54,457 nt of DNA from Pseudomonadota bacterium (GCA_023404095.1 JAEYDD010000022.1:1-54457); one strand, 5' to 3'; positions 9,023-18,462 are shown, counted from the first letter of the stretch. Numbers and translations: made by a program. Notes: generated from the sequence alone by a model not told the origin.

Positions 9023-10015
9023 TTACAAAACGGTGGTGCAACGGACCTCGACGTCGAGAAGCTCTTTCAGTTCCGGATCGAGAGCCATGACGGTGAGGGT
9101 TGCGCCGACCATTTCGAGCGATGTGAAGTAGTTGCCCACATAGGTCTTGTAGATCTTCAGGCCGCGCGCGCTGATTTCCTGCTCGATCGTGTCGTTGAGG
9201 ATGTAAAGTTCGTTGATCGGCGTGGCGCCGAGGCCGGAGACGAGGACGGCCACCTCGCTACCAGCGGGCAGGTCATGATCGTCGAGGACAATCTTGCACA
9301 TGTCCTTGGCAACCTCTGCTGCGGTCTTCAGCGGCTCGACGCGGACGCCCGGTTCGCCGTGATGGCCGATGCCCACTTCCATGGTGCCGGGCTCGATCTG
9401 GAAGTTCGGATGGCCGACGGCCGGCAACGTGCAGGGGCCGAGGCCAACGCCGATCGAACGGCAGTTATCGATCGCCTTCTGGGCGGTAACACGCACTTCT
9501 TCAAGCGTCGCGCCGGTAGCAGCCTTTGCGCCTCCGACCTTCCACATGAAGATTTCACCGGCAACACCACGACGCTTCTCGCGCTCTTCGGGCGGTGCGG
9601 AGCAGACGTCGTCGTTGGCGACGACCGTCGCGATTTCGATGCCGTCCTTGGCCGCCAGTTTGGTGGCCATTTTGACGTTCATGTTGTCGCCGGCATAGTT
9701 GCCGTAAAGCACGATCACGCCCTTGCCGCCGTTGGCCTCGCGAATGGCGTCGTGGAAGCTCTTGGCGGTCGGCGACGAGAAAAGCTCGCCGACGGCCACC
9801 GCATCCAGCATGTTCTTGCCGGTGTAGCCGATGAAGGCCGGCTCGTGGCCCGAGCCGCCGCCGGTGACGACGCCGACCTTGCCGGCGATCGGCGCGTTCC
9901 TGGCTGCGACGACGCGGGGGTTTTCGGCGAGGCGGACGATATCGGAGTGGGCCTTCACGAAGCCACTCACGGTATCTTCTACGACCAGATCCGGGTTATT
10001 GACGAAACGCTGCAT
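9023..10015 (-). CDS. dhaK: Dihydroxyacetone kinase subunit DhaK
   Basis: The 330-residue product is a stand-alone DhaK, which binds a short-chain ketose covalently through a histidine. Visible motifs are GGGSGHEPAF (about 52-61), YGNYAGDNMN (about 104-113) and GIGHHGEPG, with His219 as the likely substrate-binding residue. AGGAG precedes the ATG at 10015. It follows the dehydrogenase by 28 bases and precedes dhaL copy 2 by 12, so the three look co-translated: polyol to ketose to ketose phosphate. Compared with the DhaK part of the SorC fusion it is complete but divergent, suggesting a second substrate specificity. Confidence 0.92.
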   Translation of the reverse strand: MQRFVNNPDLVVEDTVSGFVKAHSDIVRLAENPRVVAARNAPIAGKVGVVTGGGSGHEPAFIGYTGKNMLDAVAVGELFSSPTAKSFHDAIREANGGKGVIVLYGNYAGDNMNVKMATKLAAKDGIEIATVVANDDVCSAPPEEREKRRGVAGEIFMWKVGGAKAATGATLEEVRVTAQKAIDNCRSIGVGLGPCTLPAVGHPNFQIEPGTMEVGIGHHGEPGVRVEPLKTAAEVAKDMCKIVLDDHDLPAGSEVAVLVSGLGATPINELYILNDTIEQEISARGLKIYKTYVGNYFTSLEMVGATLTVMALDPELKELLDVEVRCTTVL

Positions 10016-10043
10016 GTTAACTCCTGTGGAACGGGCGTGCGGC

Positions 10044-10817
10044 CTAGAGAATGGTATAGCCGCCGTCGATCAGCAGATCGGCGCCGTTGATCATGTCTGC
10101 GCCGGCCGAGGCGAGGAAAACGGCGGCCGCTGCAATTTCCTGCGGGTAGGCGAACCGGCCTGCCGGAATTCGCTTCTTGGCGGCTTCGCCCTTCTCGCCG
10201 GACCATGCCTTCTTGCCGAGTTCGGTCAGGACGATCGTCGGCGAGATCGTGTTCACGCGGATGCCGTGCTTGCCCCATTCGGCGGCAAACGTCTTGGACA
10301 TGCCGATGACGCCGAACTTCGAGGCGCAATAGGCAACGTGTTCCTCGATCGCGACGGTGCCGGCCTGGGAGGCGAGGTTGACGATCTTGCCGCCCTTGCC
10401 GGCCGCAATCATCGCCTTGCCGACCGCCTGGGTGACGAGGAAGCTGCCTTTGAGATTGATATTGATGGTCTTGTCCCAGTCGCCGAGGGAAAGGTCTTCG
10501 GCGGGCGCGAGGAAGACGACGCCAGCGCTGTTGACCGCGATGTCGATGCCGCCGAAGGCGGCGACGACGCCCGCAACGGCGTCATTCACAGACTGGGGGT
10601 CCGATACGTCGCAGACGAACGGCTTCGCGTTGGCTCCCAGCGCGTCGGCCTTGGCCTTTGCGACGTCGGCATTGATGTCAAGGACGGCGACCTTTGCGCC
10701 CTTGGCGATGAAGGCTTCGGAGATCGCGGCGCCGATGCCGGACGCACCGCCCGTCACCAGGGCGACTTTGCCGGAAAGCGGGAAGTTCAGGTCAATTTCT
10801 GGAGCGGTATCGGTCAT
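10044..10817 (-). CDS. SDR polyol dehydrogenase, D-threitol dehydrogenase-like
   Basis: This 257-residue short-chain dehydrogenase has the NAD-binding TGGASGIG, the NSAG motif, a catalytic serine in LASQAG and the YCASK catalytic pair. The C-terminus GADLLIDGGYTI resembles D-threitol and related polyol dehydrogenases. The start is placed at ATG 10817 behind GAGG; an ATG eight codons upstream is less well supported. Its position between a ribose-type ABC importer and dhaK/dhaL suggests oxidation of an imported sugar alcohol to the ketose that the kinases phosphorylate. The exact polyol (threitol, erythritol, arabitol or similar) is inference. Confidence 0.85.
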   Translation of the reverse strand: MTDTAPEIDLNFPLSGKVALVTGGASGIGAAISEAFIAKGAKVAVLDINADVAKAKADALGANAKPFVCDVSDPQSVNDAVAGVVAAFGGIDIAVNSAGVVFLAPAEDLSLGDWDKTININLKGSFLVTQAVGKAMIAAGKGGKIVNLASQAGTVAIEEHVAYCASKFGVIGMSKTFAAEWGKHGIRVNTISPTIVLTELGKKAWSGEKGEAAKKRIPAGRFAYPQEIAAAAVFLASAGADMINGADLLIDGGYTIL

Positions 10818-10881
10818 TCTTGCAAGCCTCGATCTTGTCATGGGGTGCGGGACGGCGAAGCCGTCCCGCGTTCATCTTCGT

Positions 10882-11871
10882 TTACTGGCGCGACTCGAGC
10901 AACTTGTCGACGTTGTCGGTCGTAACCGGGGTCCACGGAACATTGTATTCCTTGTCCTTGCCGTCGTTGAACGGCATGTCCGGATACTGGGCCCAGATGT
11001 CGGACTGCGGCTTGTAGTCGCCCTTCCTGGCATGGAAGATCGCCAGATCGAGCGCGCCCTGAGCCTGTGCGCGGGCGTCCTGAAGGATCGAAGTCATCGT
11101 GCCTTCCTTGACGGCGTTCAATGCGTCCGTGATGCCGTCGATGCCGGCAATGGCGAAGTCGCCGACGTTCAGCTTGGCAGCCTTGATGGCTTCGATGGCG
11201 CCGAGCGCCATCTCGTCATTCTGGCCGATGACGCCGTTGATCTGGCCGGGATGCGCCGTCAGCCAGTTTTCCATCAGAGTCTGGGCTTCAGCACGCGACC
11301 AGTTGGCGGTCTGCTGTTCGAGAACCTTGACGTCCGGGCACTCGGCAAGCGCCTTCTGGTTGCCTTCGAGGCGCGAGATCTGTGCAGACTGGCCGATCGG
11401 GCCTTCGAGAATGACGACGTTGCCCTTGCAGCCGATCTTGTCGAGAACGGTCTTGGCTTCCATGTAGCCGGAGACCGTGTCGTCAGAGCCGACGTAGGAA
11501 GCAAGCAGGTCGGAATTCACGCGGGTGTTGGAGCCGACGACCGGGATGCCGGCCTCAAAGGCGGCCTGGACGGCGGTCGCGCCGGCTTCGACGTCGATCG
11601 GCACGAAGACGATCGCGTCGAACTGCTGCGTGATCATCGTGTTGAACTGTTCCTGCTGGACGAGCGCGTCGTAGCGACCGTCGAAGACCGTGAGTTCGAC
11701 TTCGCCGCTCTTGACCGCCGGGTGCTGTTCGAGTGCGGCCGACCAGATCTGCATGAATTCGGCATTCAGGCCGTAGGGGGCCGCACCGATCTTCAGCTTC
11801 TTGTCCTGCGCCAGGCCCGGCGACGCCATGAGTGCCGTGGCGGCAGCCAGCGCAATCAAAAGTTTCTTCAT
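10882..11871 (-). CDS. Sugar ABC transporter periplasmic substrate-binding protein
   Basis: The 329-residue protein has a Sec signal peptide ending near LAQ (residues 1-22) followed by a RbsB-like periplasmic binding fold, with GSNTRVNSDLL and the hinge region GQNDEMALGAIEA. AGGAG lies just before the ATG at 11871. It is the binding component of the adjacent permease and ATPase and would capture a sugar or polyol in the periplasm. It is not lipid-modified, as there is no lipobox. The ligand cannot be read from sequence, but the downstream dehydrogenase and kinases point to a short polyol. Confidence 0.92.
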   Translation of the reverse strand: MKKLLIALAAATALMASPGLAQDKKLKIGAAPYGLNAEFMQIWSAALEQHPAVKSGEVELTVFDGRYDALVQQEQFNTMITQQFDAIVFVPIDVEAGATAVQAAFEAGIPVVGSNTRVNSDLLASYVGSDDTVSGYMEAKTVLDKIGCKGNVVILEGPIGQSAQISRLEGNQKALAECPDVKVLEQQTANWSRAEAQTLMENWLTAHPGQINGVIGQNDEMALGAIEAIKAAKLNVGDFAIAGIDGITDALNAVKEGTMTSILQDARAQAQGALDLAIFHARKGDYKPQSDIWAQYPDMPFNDGKDKEYNVPWTPVTTDNVDKLLESRQ

Positions 11872-11965
11872 TATCAGTCTCCTCCGTTGGGATTTCGGCC
11901 ACCGATGTGGTGCACCGTTCTATGCACGGGTGATAGGCACCCGCATGTCTTGAAAAGCTTCGGGG

Positions 11966-12970
11966 TCAGCCGCCCATGTTGCGCTTCTGGTCGAGCATGA
12001 CCGCGCCGACGATTAGGGCTCCCTTGAGGACCTGCTGGTAATAGGACTGGATACCCATCAGATCGAGCCCGTTGTTCATGACGCCGATGATCAGGGCGCC
12101 GATCAGCGTTCCGGTGATGCGTCCCACGCCGCCCGAGAGGCTGGTGCCGCCGATGACGACCGCTGCGATCGCATCGAGCTCGTAGGCGATGCCGGCCTGG
12201 GGCAGGGCGGAGCCGGTGCGGGCCGACAGGATCATGCCGGCGAGTCCCGACAGGCCGCCGGAAATCACATAGACGGAGAAGCGGAGGCGGCTGACATTGA
12301 TGCCCGACGTGTTGGCCGCATGCGGATTGCCGCCGACCGCGTAGATGTAGCGGCCAAAGCGGGTACGGTTGAGCACGTACCAGGACACCAGGAAGACCAC
12401 GGCAAACAGGACGACGGGCATAGGCACGCCGAAGACGCTGCCGGTACCGATCCAGCGGAAGTCGGGCGTCAGCGCCGGCACGGGCTTGCCGCCACCATAG
12501 ATCAGCGTCATGCCGCGCGCAGCCGACAGCATGCCGAGGGTGGCGACGAAGGCCGGAACCGAGAAGCGCGAGACGATGACGCCGACAATCGCGCCGCAGG
12601 CAATGCCGACGAGCAGGCCGATCGGCAGGGCGACGAAGGGCGAGTAGGGCGCGCCGACGATGCCCGCGGTTGCCGAGGTCGTGGCGAAACTTGCAGAAAC
12701 GATGCCGGCGAGTGCCACGACGGAGCCGACCGAAAGGTCGATGCCGCGCGTCAGGATGACGAAGGTCATGCCGATCGCGAGAATTCCGTTGATGGATGTC
12801 TGCAGCAGGACGTTGGAGATGTTGCCCGGCGTCAGGAAGTACTGGTTCGACACCGAAAGGATGACGGCCAGCAGCAGGAAGGCGAGAAAGATGCCGTATT
12901 CCTGCATGATCAGCCTGCGGCGGTCCGAACCCAGCCAGGCCGTGGATGAATTGTTATCTGTCGTGGACAC
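11966..12970 (-). CDS. Sugar ABC transporter permease, RbsC family
   Basis: The 334-residue membrane protein is built of about nine or ten hydrophobic helices and carries family signatures such as LTRGIDLSVGSVVALAG and AVVIGGTSLSGG, the cytoplasmic loop that contacts the ATPase. It starts with GTG at 12970, preceded by GAGAGGA. It sits between the ATPase and binding protein genes, with 51 and 94 bases between. One permease gene is present, so a homodimer is expected, as in ribose-type importers. Confidence 0.92.
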   Translation of the reverse strand: MSTTDNNSSTAWLGSDRRRLIMQEYGIFLAFLLLAVILSVSNQYFLTPGNISNVLLQTSINGILAIGMTFVILTRGIDLSVGSVVALAGIVSASFATTSATAGIVGAPYSPFVALPIGLLVGIACGAIVGVIVSRFSVPAFVATLGMLSAARGMTLIYGGGKPVPALTPDFRWIGTGSVFGVPMPVVLFAVVFLVSWYVLNRTRFGRYIYAVGGNPHAANTSGINVSRLRFSVYVISGGLSGLAGMILSARTGSALPQAGIAYELDAIAAVVIGGTSLSGGVGRITGTLIGALIIGVMNNGLDLMGIQSYYQQVLKGALIVGAVMLDQKRNMGG

Positions 12971-13021
12971 GTGGGTTTCCTCTCTCGTACCGGACGTTTG
13001 TTCTGCAGTCCGGCTTGCCGC

Positions 13022-14500
13022 TTAGGTGGACAGATGGACGAGCGATTGCGCGTCCGTCTCTTCCCTGCGGAAAATTCCGGCTGAACGGCCCTGGCGCATC
13101 ACCAGGATGCGGTCGGACATGCCGAGCACTTCGTCGATCTCCGACGAGATCATGACGACCGTCCCGCCCTGTTCGGCGAAATTGCAGATAATGCGATAGA
13201 TCTCCCGCTTGGCCCCGACATCGACGCCACGGGTCGGCTCGTCGAGAAGCAGAACCTTCGGGTTGCGCAGAAACCACTTGCCGAGCACGACCTTCTGCTG
13301 GTTGCCGCCCGAAAGGCCGGATACCGACATGGTGTCGCGCGCCGCCTTGATGGCGAAGCGCTTGATCATGTCCTGGCTGGCCGCCATCTCCATGCGCCGG
13401 TTCATCGAAAAGCGCGGGCTCATCTCCGGCAGGCTGGCCATGCAGATGTTGTTGCGCACGCTGTCGGTGAGGTTGAGGCCGGTGAGCTTCCGGTCCTCGG
13501 TGACAAAGGCCAGCCCGCGCGCCATCGCATCCGCGGGCTTTGAAATCGAAATGGCCTCGCCCTCCAGCTTGATGCCGCCTTCCGAAGCGGCATCGAGGCC
13601 GAACAGGCAATTGAAGATCTCCGTGCGGCCGGATCCCATGAGACCGTATATGCCGAGGATCTCGCCCTTGTGGGCGGTAAAGGAGATGTCCTCGATCTTG
13701 CCTGGGATCGTCAGCTTCGAAACTTCCAGGCCGGCAACGTCGGTGGGCGCGTTCGTCTTGATGTATTCCTCGCCGAGCTCGCGCCCGACGATCATGCGGA
13801 TCAGTTCCGGCCTGTCGATGTCGGCGAGGCTGCCGCTGCCGACATAGCTGCCGTCGCGGAAGACGGTGTAGGCATCGGCGATCTGGAAGATTTCCGAGAG
13901 CCGGTGGGAGACATAGACGATCGCCTTGCCCTCGGCCTTCAGGCGCTCGATCGCGGAAAACAGCTGCTGGGCTTCCTTCTCGCCGATCGCCGACGTCGGC
14001 TCGTCCATGAAGATGACTTCGGCGTCGTGGCTCAGCGCCTTTGCGATTTCAACGAGCTGCACCTGCGCGACCGAAAGGTTCATCATGAACTGGTTGGCGC
14101 GGATGTCGAATTCCAGGCGGTCAAGAAGCGCCTGCGCATTCCGGTTCATCGTCTTGAAGTCGATGCCGCCGAAGCGGGCGGGCGGCTCGCGGCCGAGATA
14201 GATGTTCTCGGCCACCGTCATGTGCGGGATCGGGCTGAGTTCCTGCTCGATGATTGCGATGCCTGCGGCCAGAGCCTCGGCCGGCGTCGAATACGCGACC
14301 TCCTGGCCGCGGCGACGGATGTGGCCGCCGTCGCGTGTCAGGATACCCATCAGGATTTTCAGGAAAGTGGATTTGCCGGCGCCGTTGCCGCCGCAAAGGG
14401 CGTGCACGGAACCGGCACGCAATTGAAGGCGGCCGTTTCGCAGGGCTGCGACACCACCAAAGGACTTCTGCAGTCCTTCCACGTCTAGCAGGTATTCCAC
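13022..14500 (-). CDS. Sugar ABC transporter ATPase with two nucleotide-binding domains
   Basis: The product energises uptake through the neighbouring permease. The first domain has Walker A GGNGAGKST (about 37-45) and Walker B IFMDEPTSAI with signature NLSVAQVQ; the second has the degenerate P-loop GLMGSGRTE, signature LSGGNQQK and LLLDEPTRGVD. This tandem layout with an altered second P-loop is typical of RbsA/MglA proteins. I start it at GTG 14500, preceded by AGGAGG at ideal spacing, giving 492 residues; the frame extends to 14572 but would cover the -10 region of the proposed promoter. It is the first gene of the polyol operon. Confidence 0.93.
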   Translation of the reverse strand: MEYLLDVEGLQKSFGGVAALRNGRLQLRAGSVHALCGGNGAGKSTFLKILMGILTRDGGHIRRRGQEVAYSTPAEALAAGIAIIEQELSPIPHMTVAENIYLGREPPARFGGIDFKTMNRNAQALLDRLEFDIRANQFMMNLSVAQVQLVEIAKALSHDAEVIFMDEPTSAIGEKEAQQLFSAIERLKAEGKAIVYVSHRLSEIFQIADAYTVFRDGSYVGSGSLADIDRPELIRMIVGRELGEEYIKTNAPTDVAGLEVSKLTIPGKIEDISFTAHKGEILGIYGLMGSGRTEIFNCLFGLDAASEGGIKLEGEAISISKPADAMARGLAFVTEDRKLTGLNLTDSVRNNICMASLPEMSPRFSMNRRMEMAASQDMIKRFAIKAARDTMSVSGLSGGNQQKVVLGKWFLRNPKVLLLDEPTRGVDVGAKREIYRIICNFAEQGGTVVMISSEIDEVLGMSDRILVMRQGRSAGIFRREETDAQSLVHLST

Positions 14501-14570
14501 CGTCTCTCCTCCTGGTCGGCCCGTGGAGCGAGCCGCCGACGTTCGGCTATTCGCCGCCATCGACGTTGAC

Positions 14571-14600
14571 AATATTCAATCAGCTCTCGACAAATGTCAA
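14571..14600 (-). promoter_or_regulatory. Predicted promoter of the polyol operon
   Basis: On the minus strand a consensus TTGACA (14595-14600) is followed after 18 bases by AATATT (14571-14576), about 70 bases before the first gene. The -35 hexamer lies inside the near-perfect palindrome TTGACATTTGTCGA (14587-14600), and TTGACA recurs on the plus strand at 14566-14571. A factor bound here would block or guide polymerase. The SorC domain is the obvious candidate, but there is no direct evidence. Confidence 0.55.
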
Positions 14601-14629
14601 TGGGGTGCGGAATTCGAGGCCAAGCCGTT

Positions 14630-14641
14630 GCAATCAATTGC
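14630..14641. promoter_or_regulatory. GCAAT/ATTGC dyad upstream of the polyol operon promoter
   Basis: A perfect dyad, GCAAT-CA-ATTGC, lies about 30 bases upstream of the predicted -35 element. It shares its half-sites with the dyad before the SorC-DhaK gene at 8249-8261, where the spacer is three bases rather than two. An upstream position would suit activation. Confidence 0.4.
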
Positions 14642-15202
14642 TTTTATTCGGCATACCAACAGACGGCCCACGGCAAGCCGCACTGCCGCAAGGCATCCAA
14701 AAGGTCAAACATCAGAGAAGGGGCGGCCGAATGAGCTCAGGCCCCGGAGCGGCACTCGCCGTATCTGTCCGGACTGCGATTTTTCGTCTCGGTCTGTTCA
14801 GCAGTTCGACATCTTTTCGTCGCGCTGCACCAGAAACGACTGCCCAAGCCACCCACATTCATCGGATCCGCGCAATGGCGCAGTGGCAAACCGTGACCGG
14901 CGCAACCAGCTGAGTTCACAGACAAACGCCTTGTTCGAGGGTCGATGAAGCAAGTGACATAGCTCCCAATTCAGATCGCATTCACGGAAATGAACGCCCC
15001 AATCGGTGAGCGCGAGAAAATGGTCAAACCAACTCCTGTATAATACGTTCCTCCTATCCGGATTTTACGTATCAATCGCCTTAACCCCTTTCCGTTCTTC
15101 ATTGGCATGATAGGGTCCTTTCACCCGAGGAAGGCGCGAACGCGTCAGATACTGCTGGTCGGTGCAACGCAGCGTAGTAACATCGTGCGGATGGAGGGTG
15201 GT
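14642..15202. other. Divergent intergenic region; TATAAT-containing promoter candidate
   Basis: This 560-base stretch lies between the polyol operon and the DUF3141 operon. Short frames here have no recognisable domain. A perfect TATAAT at 15039-15044 lies about 160 bases before the chosen DUF3141 start, but its -35 region (about 15016-15021) is poor, so an activator may be needed. I looked for tandem PHO boxes because a comparable rhizobial operon is phosphate-regulated and found no convincing one. Confidence 0.4.
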
Positions 15203-17452
15203 ATGAACAGTCCTGCCAGGTTGCCTTCAAAGGAACTGAACCAATTCGGGCGGCCTTTTGGTCCCGCGCTGGACTACATGATCGATGCAGCGCAGCGTAC
15301 CGTCCTTTACTGGGATGTCATGCGCCAGCGCGGCAACCAGTATCGCGAGCATGCCGCCAAGACAGCGCCACACGTCCTAAGCTACACCCCGGAAGTCCTG
15401 ATCGATGGCCGGACATTGGCGCGGCCCGTCAACTACGCCCTGGTAAAGATCGTGCCACCGGAGGGGATCGAAATTGATCCAGCCCGGCGTCCGTTTGTCG
15501 TGATCGACCCAAGAGCGGGGCATGGACCAGGCATTGGCGGCTTCAAGGCCGACAGCGAAATCGGCGTCGCCATGCGCGCGGGCCACGCCTGCTACTTCAT
15601 CGGCTTCCTGCCGGAGCCCGTTGCCGGCCAGACGATCGAAGATGTCGCGAGGGCCGAGGCCGTCTTCCTTGAGAAAGTTATCGCACTCCATCCGGATGCG
15701 GACGCAAAACCCTGCGTCATCGGCAACTGCCAGGCGGGTTGGGCGGTCATGATGCTCGCAGCGCTCCGTCCCGAACTGTTCGGATCGATCATCATCGCGG
15801 GAGCACCGCTCTCATACTGGGCGGGTGTTCATGGCCAGTATCCGATGCGCTACAGCGGCGGACTGCTCGGCGGCAGCTGGCTGACAGCGCTGACAAGCGA
15901 TCTCGGCCAGGGCAAGTTCGACGGTGCATGGCTGGTGCAGAACTTCGAGAACCAGAACCCGGCCAACACGCTCTGGACCAAGCAATACAATCTTTATTCG
16001 AAGATCGATACCGAGGCCCCCCGCTACCTGGATTTCGAAGAATGGTGGGGCGGCCACGTCAACCTCAATGCCGCAGAAATCCAGTTCATCGTCGACGAAC
16101 TCTTCATCGGCAACAATCTGGCAGCCGGCCGCATCGAGACGTCTGACGGCTGCACGATCGACCTGCGAAACATCCGCTCACCGATCGTCGTCTTCTGCTC
16201 GCGGGGCGATAACATCACCCCGCCACAGCAAGCCCTTGACTGGATCCTCGACCTTTACGACGACGTGGCGGAAATCCGCTCGCACGGTCAGACCATCGTC
16301 TACACCGTGCACGAGACAATCGGCCATCTCGGCATTTTCGTCTCGGCGGGTGTGGCCCGCAAGGAGCATGGCGAGTTCGCCAGCAACATCGACCTGATCG
16401 ATGCCTTGCCCCCCGGCCTCTATGAAGCAATCTTCGAGCCGAGGACGGACGAGACGATTGGTGCAGACCTCGTGGACGGCGACTGGATCATGCGCTGCGA
16501 GACACGGACGCTGGATGATATCCGCGCGCTGGGTGGCAACGACACAGCCGACGACCGGCGTTTCGCTGCCGCAGCCAGGGTGTCGGAAACCAACCTCGCG
16601 CTCTATCGCACGTTCGTTCAGCCTTCCCTGAAAAGCCTCCTGCCAGACGGGTTCGGCGAAGGGTTTCGGAAGCTTCATCCCCTGCGGTTGCAGTATGAAA
16701 TTTTCTCCGATGCCAATCCGGCGATGGCAGCGGTCGCCGATCTCGCCATGCAGGTGGCACAGGAGCGGCGTCCTGTTCCGGCGGACAATCCGTGGCTCGC
16801 TCTCGAACAGACCGCTTCCAAACAGATCGTGGCCGGCCTCGATGCCTGGCGGCAATTGATGGAAGCGGCCTCCGAGGCTCTGTTCCTTTCCGTCTACGGT
16901 TCGCCGCTCCTCCAGGCGCTTGTTGGGATAGATCCGGCGGATGCTTCGCCTCAGCGAAAGGCCGGCAAGACCGGCCTGCACCATGTGATGTTGCAATCGC
17001 GTATGGAGGAATTGAGGAAGCGCATTCACGATGGCGGACTGCGGGAGTGCATGGCGCGCGGCCTGCTCTACGTCGCCATGGCGCGAGGTGGCGCCGACGA
17101 GCGCGGCTTCGCCGCCATCCGCCGCATGCGCGCAAGCGAGGACGCCCTCCCCAAAATGACGCTTGGCGAGTTCAAGTCGCTTATCCGCGAGCAGTTCCAG
17201 ATGCTGCTGATCGATGAGGAGGCAACGCTTGCCGCAATCCCCGATCTTCTGCCGGCTGACCTCGAATTGCGCCGAAAGGGCTTTGCTGCACTTCAATCCG
17301 TCGTCAGCGCCCGCGGGCAGTTGTCAGGGGAGGCCGAGCAACGCTGGCAAAGAATCGTCCGATTGTTCCACCCAGATGGCCATCCTACCATCGGCCCGAC
17401 TGAGCCCGAAGTAGGAGCGAAGACCGCTCCGGTCAGGATTGTCAGGAGTTGA
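15203..17452 (+). CDS. DUF3141 alpha/beta-hydrolase-like protein
   Basis: The 749-residue product matches the DUF3141 family, whose N-terminal half resembles polyhydroxyalkanoate synthases and lipases. The nucleophile elbow reads IGNCQAGW, placing a cysteine (Cys176 from the chosen start) where lipases have serine, as in PHA synthases. Later motifs FCSRGDNITPPQQALDW and TVHETIGHLGIF supply the usual acid and histidine positions. The ATG at 15203 follows GGAGGG closely; the frame extends upstream to 15107 without a better site. It leads an operon with phosphotransacetylase, acetate kinase and FabI, an arrangement known in Sinorhizobium as an orfA-pta-ackA unit. The reaction is not established; acyl transfer linked to acyl-CoA/acyl-phosphate metabolism is a reasonable guess. 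Confidence 0.82.
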   Translation: MNSPARLPSKELNQFGRPFGPALDYMIDAAQRTVLYWDVMRQRGNQYREHAAKTAPHVLSYTPEVLIDGRTLARPVNYALVKIVPPEGIEIDPARRPFVVIDPRAGHGPGIGGFKADSEIGVAMRAGHACYFIGFLPEPVAGQTIEDVARAEAVFLEKVIALHPDADAKPCVIGNCQAGWAVMMLAALRPELFGSIIIAGAPLSYWAGVHGQYPMRYSGGLLGGSWLTALTSDLGQGKFDGAWLVQNFENQNPANTLWTKQYNLYSKIDTEAPRYLDFEEWWGGHVNLNAAEIQFIVDELFIGNNLAAGRIETSDGCTIDLRNIRSPIVVFCSRGDNITPPQQALDWILDLYDDVAEIRSHGQTIVYTVHETIGHLGIFVSAGVARKEHGEFASNIDLIDALPPGLYEAIFEPRTDETIGADLVDGDWIMRCETRTLDDIRALGGNDTADDRRFAAAARVSETNLALYRTFVQPSLKSLLPDGFGEGFRKLHPLRLQYEIFSDANPAMAAVADLAMQVAQERRPVPADNPWLALEQTASKQIVAGLDAWRQLMEAASEALFLSVYGSPLLQALVGIDPADASPQRKAGKTGLHHVMLQSRMEELRKRIHDGGLRECMARGLLYVAMARGGADERGFAAIRRMRASEDALPKMTLGEFKSLIREQFQMLLIDEEATLAAIPDLLPADLELRRKGFAALQSVVSARGQLSGEAEQRWQRIVRLFHPDGHPTIGPTEPEVGAKTAPVRIVRS

Positions 17453-17496
17453 ATGCCGGAGTGACGGCAGCTCTAGGACCACTGGAGAATATGGAC

Positions 17497-18462
17497 ATGG
17501 CAGAAGTCGGAAGCGATCAGGAAACGCACGGTCACCAGAAGTACGAAAAGCTGATTGCGAGGGCGCAACAATCGCCATCGGCTGCTACGATCGTCGTGCA
17601 TCCTTGCGACGAGACGTCGCTGCGCGGTGCACTGGAAGCTGCGGAGGCGAACCTGATCGTGCCGACGCTCCTCGCTCCCGCGCACAAAATTCGTGCCCTG
17701 GCCGACAAACACGAACTTGATGTCTCGCCCTACGAAATCATCGACGTCCCGCACAGCGACGCGGCTGCCGCCAAGGCCGTTGAGCTCATTCGCGAGGCGA
17801 AAGGGACACTGCTGATGAAGGGCAGCCTTCACACCGACGAACTGATGCGGGCGGTGACCTCATCGACTGCAGGACTGCGCACCGAGCGGCGTATCAGCCA
17901 CGTCTTCGTCATGGATGTCCCGACCTACCCTGAGACCTTGTTTATCACCGACGCGGCAATCAATATCGCACCGGATCTCGACGCCAAGCGAGATATCATC
18001 CAGAACGCGATCGACCTTTTCACCCAGGTCGGCCTTGGTCGGCCAAGGGTCGCAATCCTTTCCGCGGTTGAAACGGTCACGTCGAAGATCCCGTCGACAA
18101 TCGACGCGGCTGCATTGTGCAAGATGGCCGAGCGAGGGCAGATCACCGGCGGTCTGCTGGAGGGGCCGCTCGCCTTCGACAATGCGATCGATCCCGAGGC
18201 GGCGAGGATCAAGGGCATTTCTTCGCCTGTCGCCGGACACGCGCAGATTTTGGTGGTTCCCAATCTCGAGGCGGGGAACATGCTGGCAAAGAACCTGACC
18301 TTCATCGCGAGAGCGGATGCCGCCGGTATCGTCCTGGGTGCCCGCGTTCCGATCATCCTCACTTCGCGCGCGGATTCGGTGCGCACGCGTCTGGCCTCGT
18401 GCGCAGTCGCAGTGTTGCTCGTGGATGCGCGACGCCGCATGACAACAGTTGAGGCCGTGTGA
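17497..18462 (+). CDS. pta: Phosphate acetyl/butyryltransferase
   Basis: The short, Ptb-like type of phosphotransacetylase interconverts acyl-CoA and acyl-phosphate. Recognisable segments are LLMKGSLHTDELMRAV, HVFVMDVPTYPETLFITDAAINI, ILSAVETV and GPLAFDNAID. The frame begins with TTG at 17449 overlapping the previous stop region; ATG 17497, nine bases after GGAG, is a better start and gives 321 residues. It overlaps or nearly abuts the acetate kinase gene, so the two enzymes are co-expressed and would make acetate and ATP from acetyl-CoA, or run in reverse. Confidence 0.9.
   Translation: MAEVGSDQETHGHQKYEKLIARAQQSPSAATIVVHPCDETSLRGALEAAEANLIVPTLLAPAHKIRALADKHELDVSPYEIIDVPHSDAAAAKAVELIREAKGTLLMKGSLHTDELMRAVTSSTAGLRTERRISHVFVMDVPTYPETLFITDAAINIAPDLDAKRDIIQNAIDLFTQVGLGRPRVAILSAVETVTSKIPSTIDAAALCKMAERGQITGGLLEGPLAFDNAIDPEAARIKGISSPVAGHAQILVVPNLEAGNMLAKNLTFIARADAAGIVLGARVPIILTSRADSVRTRLASCAVAVLLVDARRRMTTVEAV

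Noticed and set aside
10357..12000. Plus-strand frame of 547 codons
   Set aside because: It overlaps the dehydrogenase and binding protein genes in antisense; no domain is visible.
14940..15000. Possible PHO box before the DUF3141-pta-ackA operon
   Set aside because: One half-site-like ATGTCAC exists on the minus strand, but the required tandem repeat with four-base spacing is not convincing.
16178..17296. Minus-strand frame of 372 codons
   Set aside because: It is antisense to the DUF3141 gene and has no recognisable domain.
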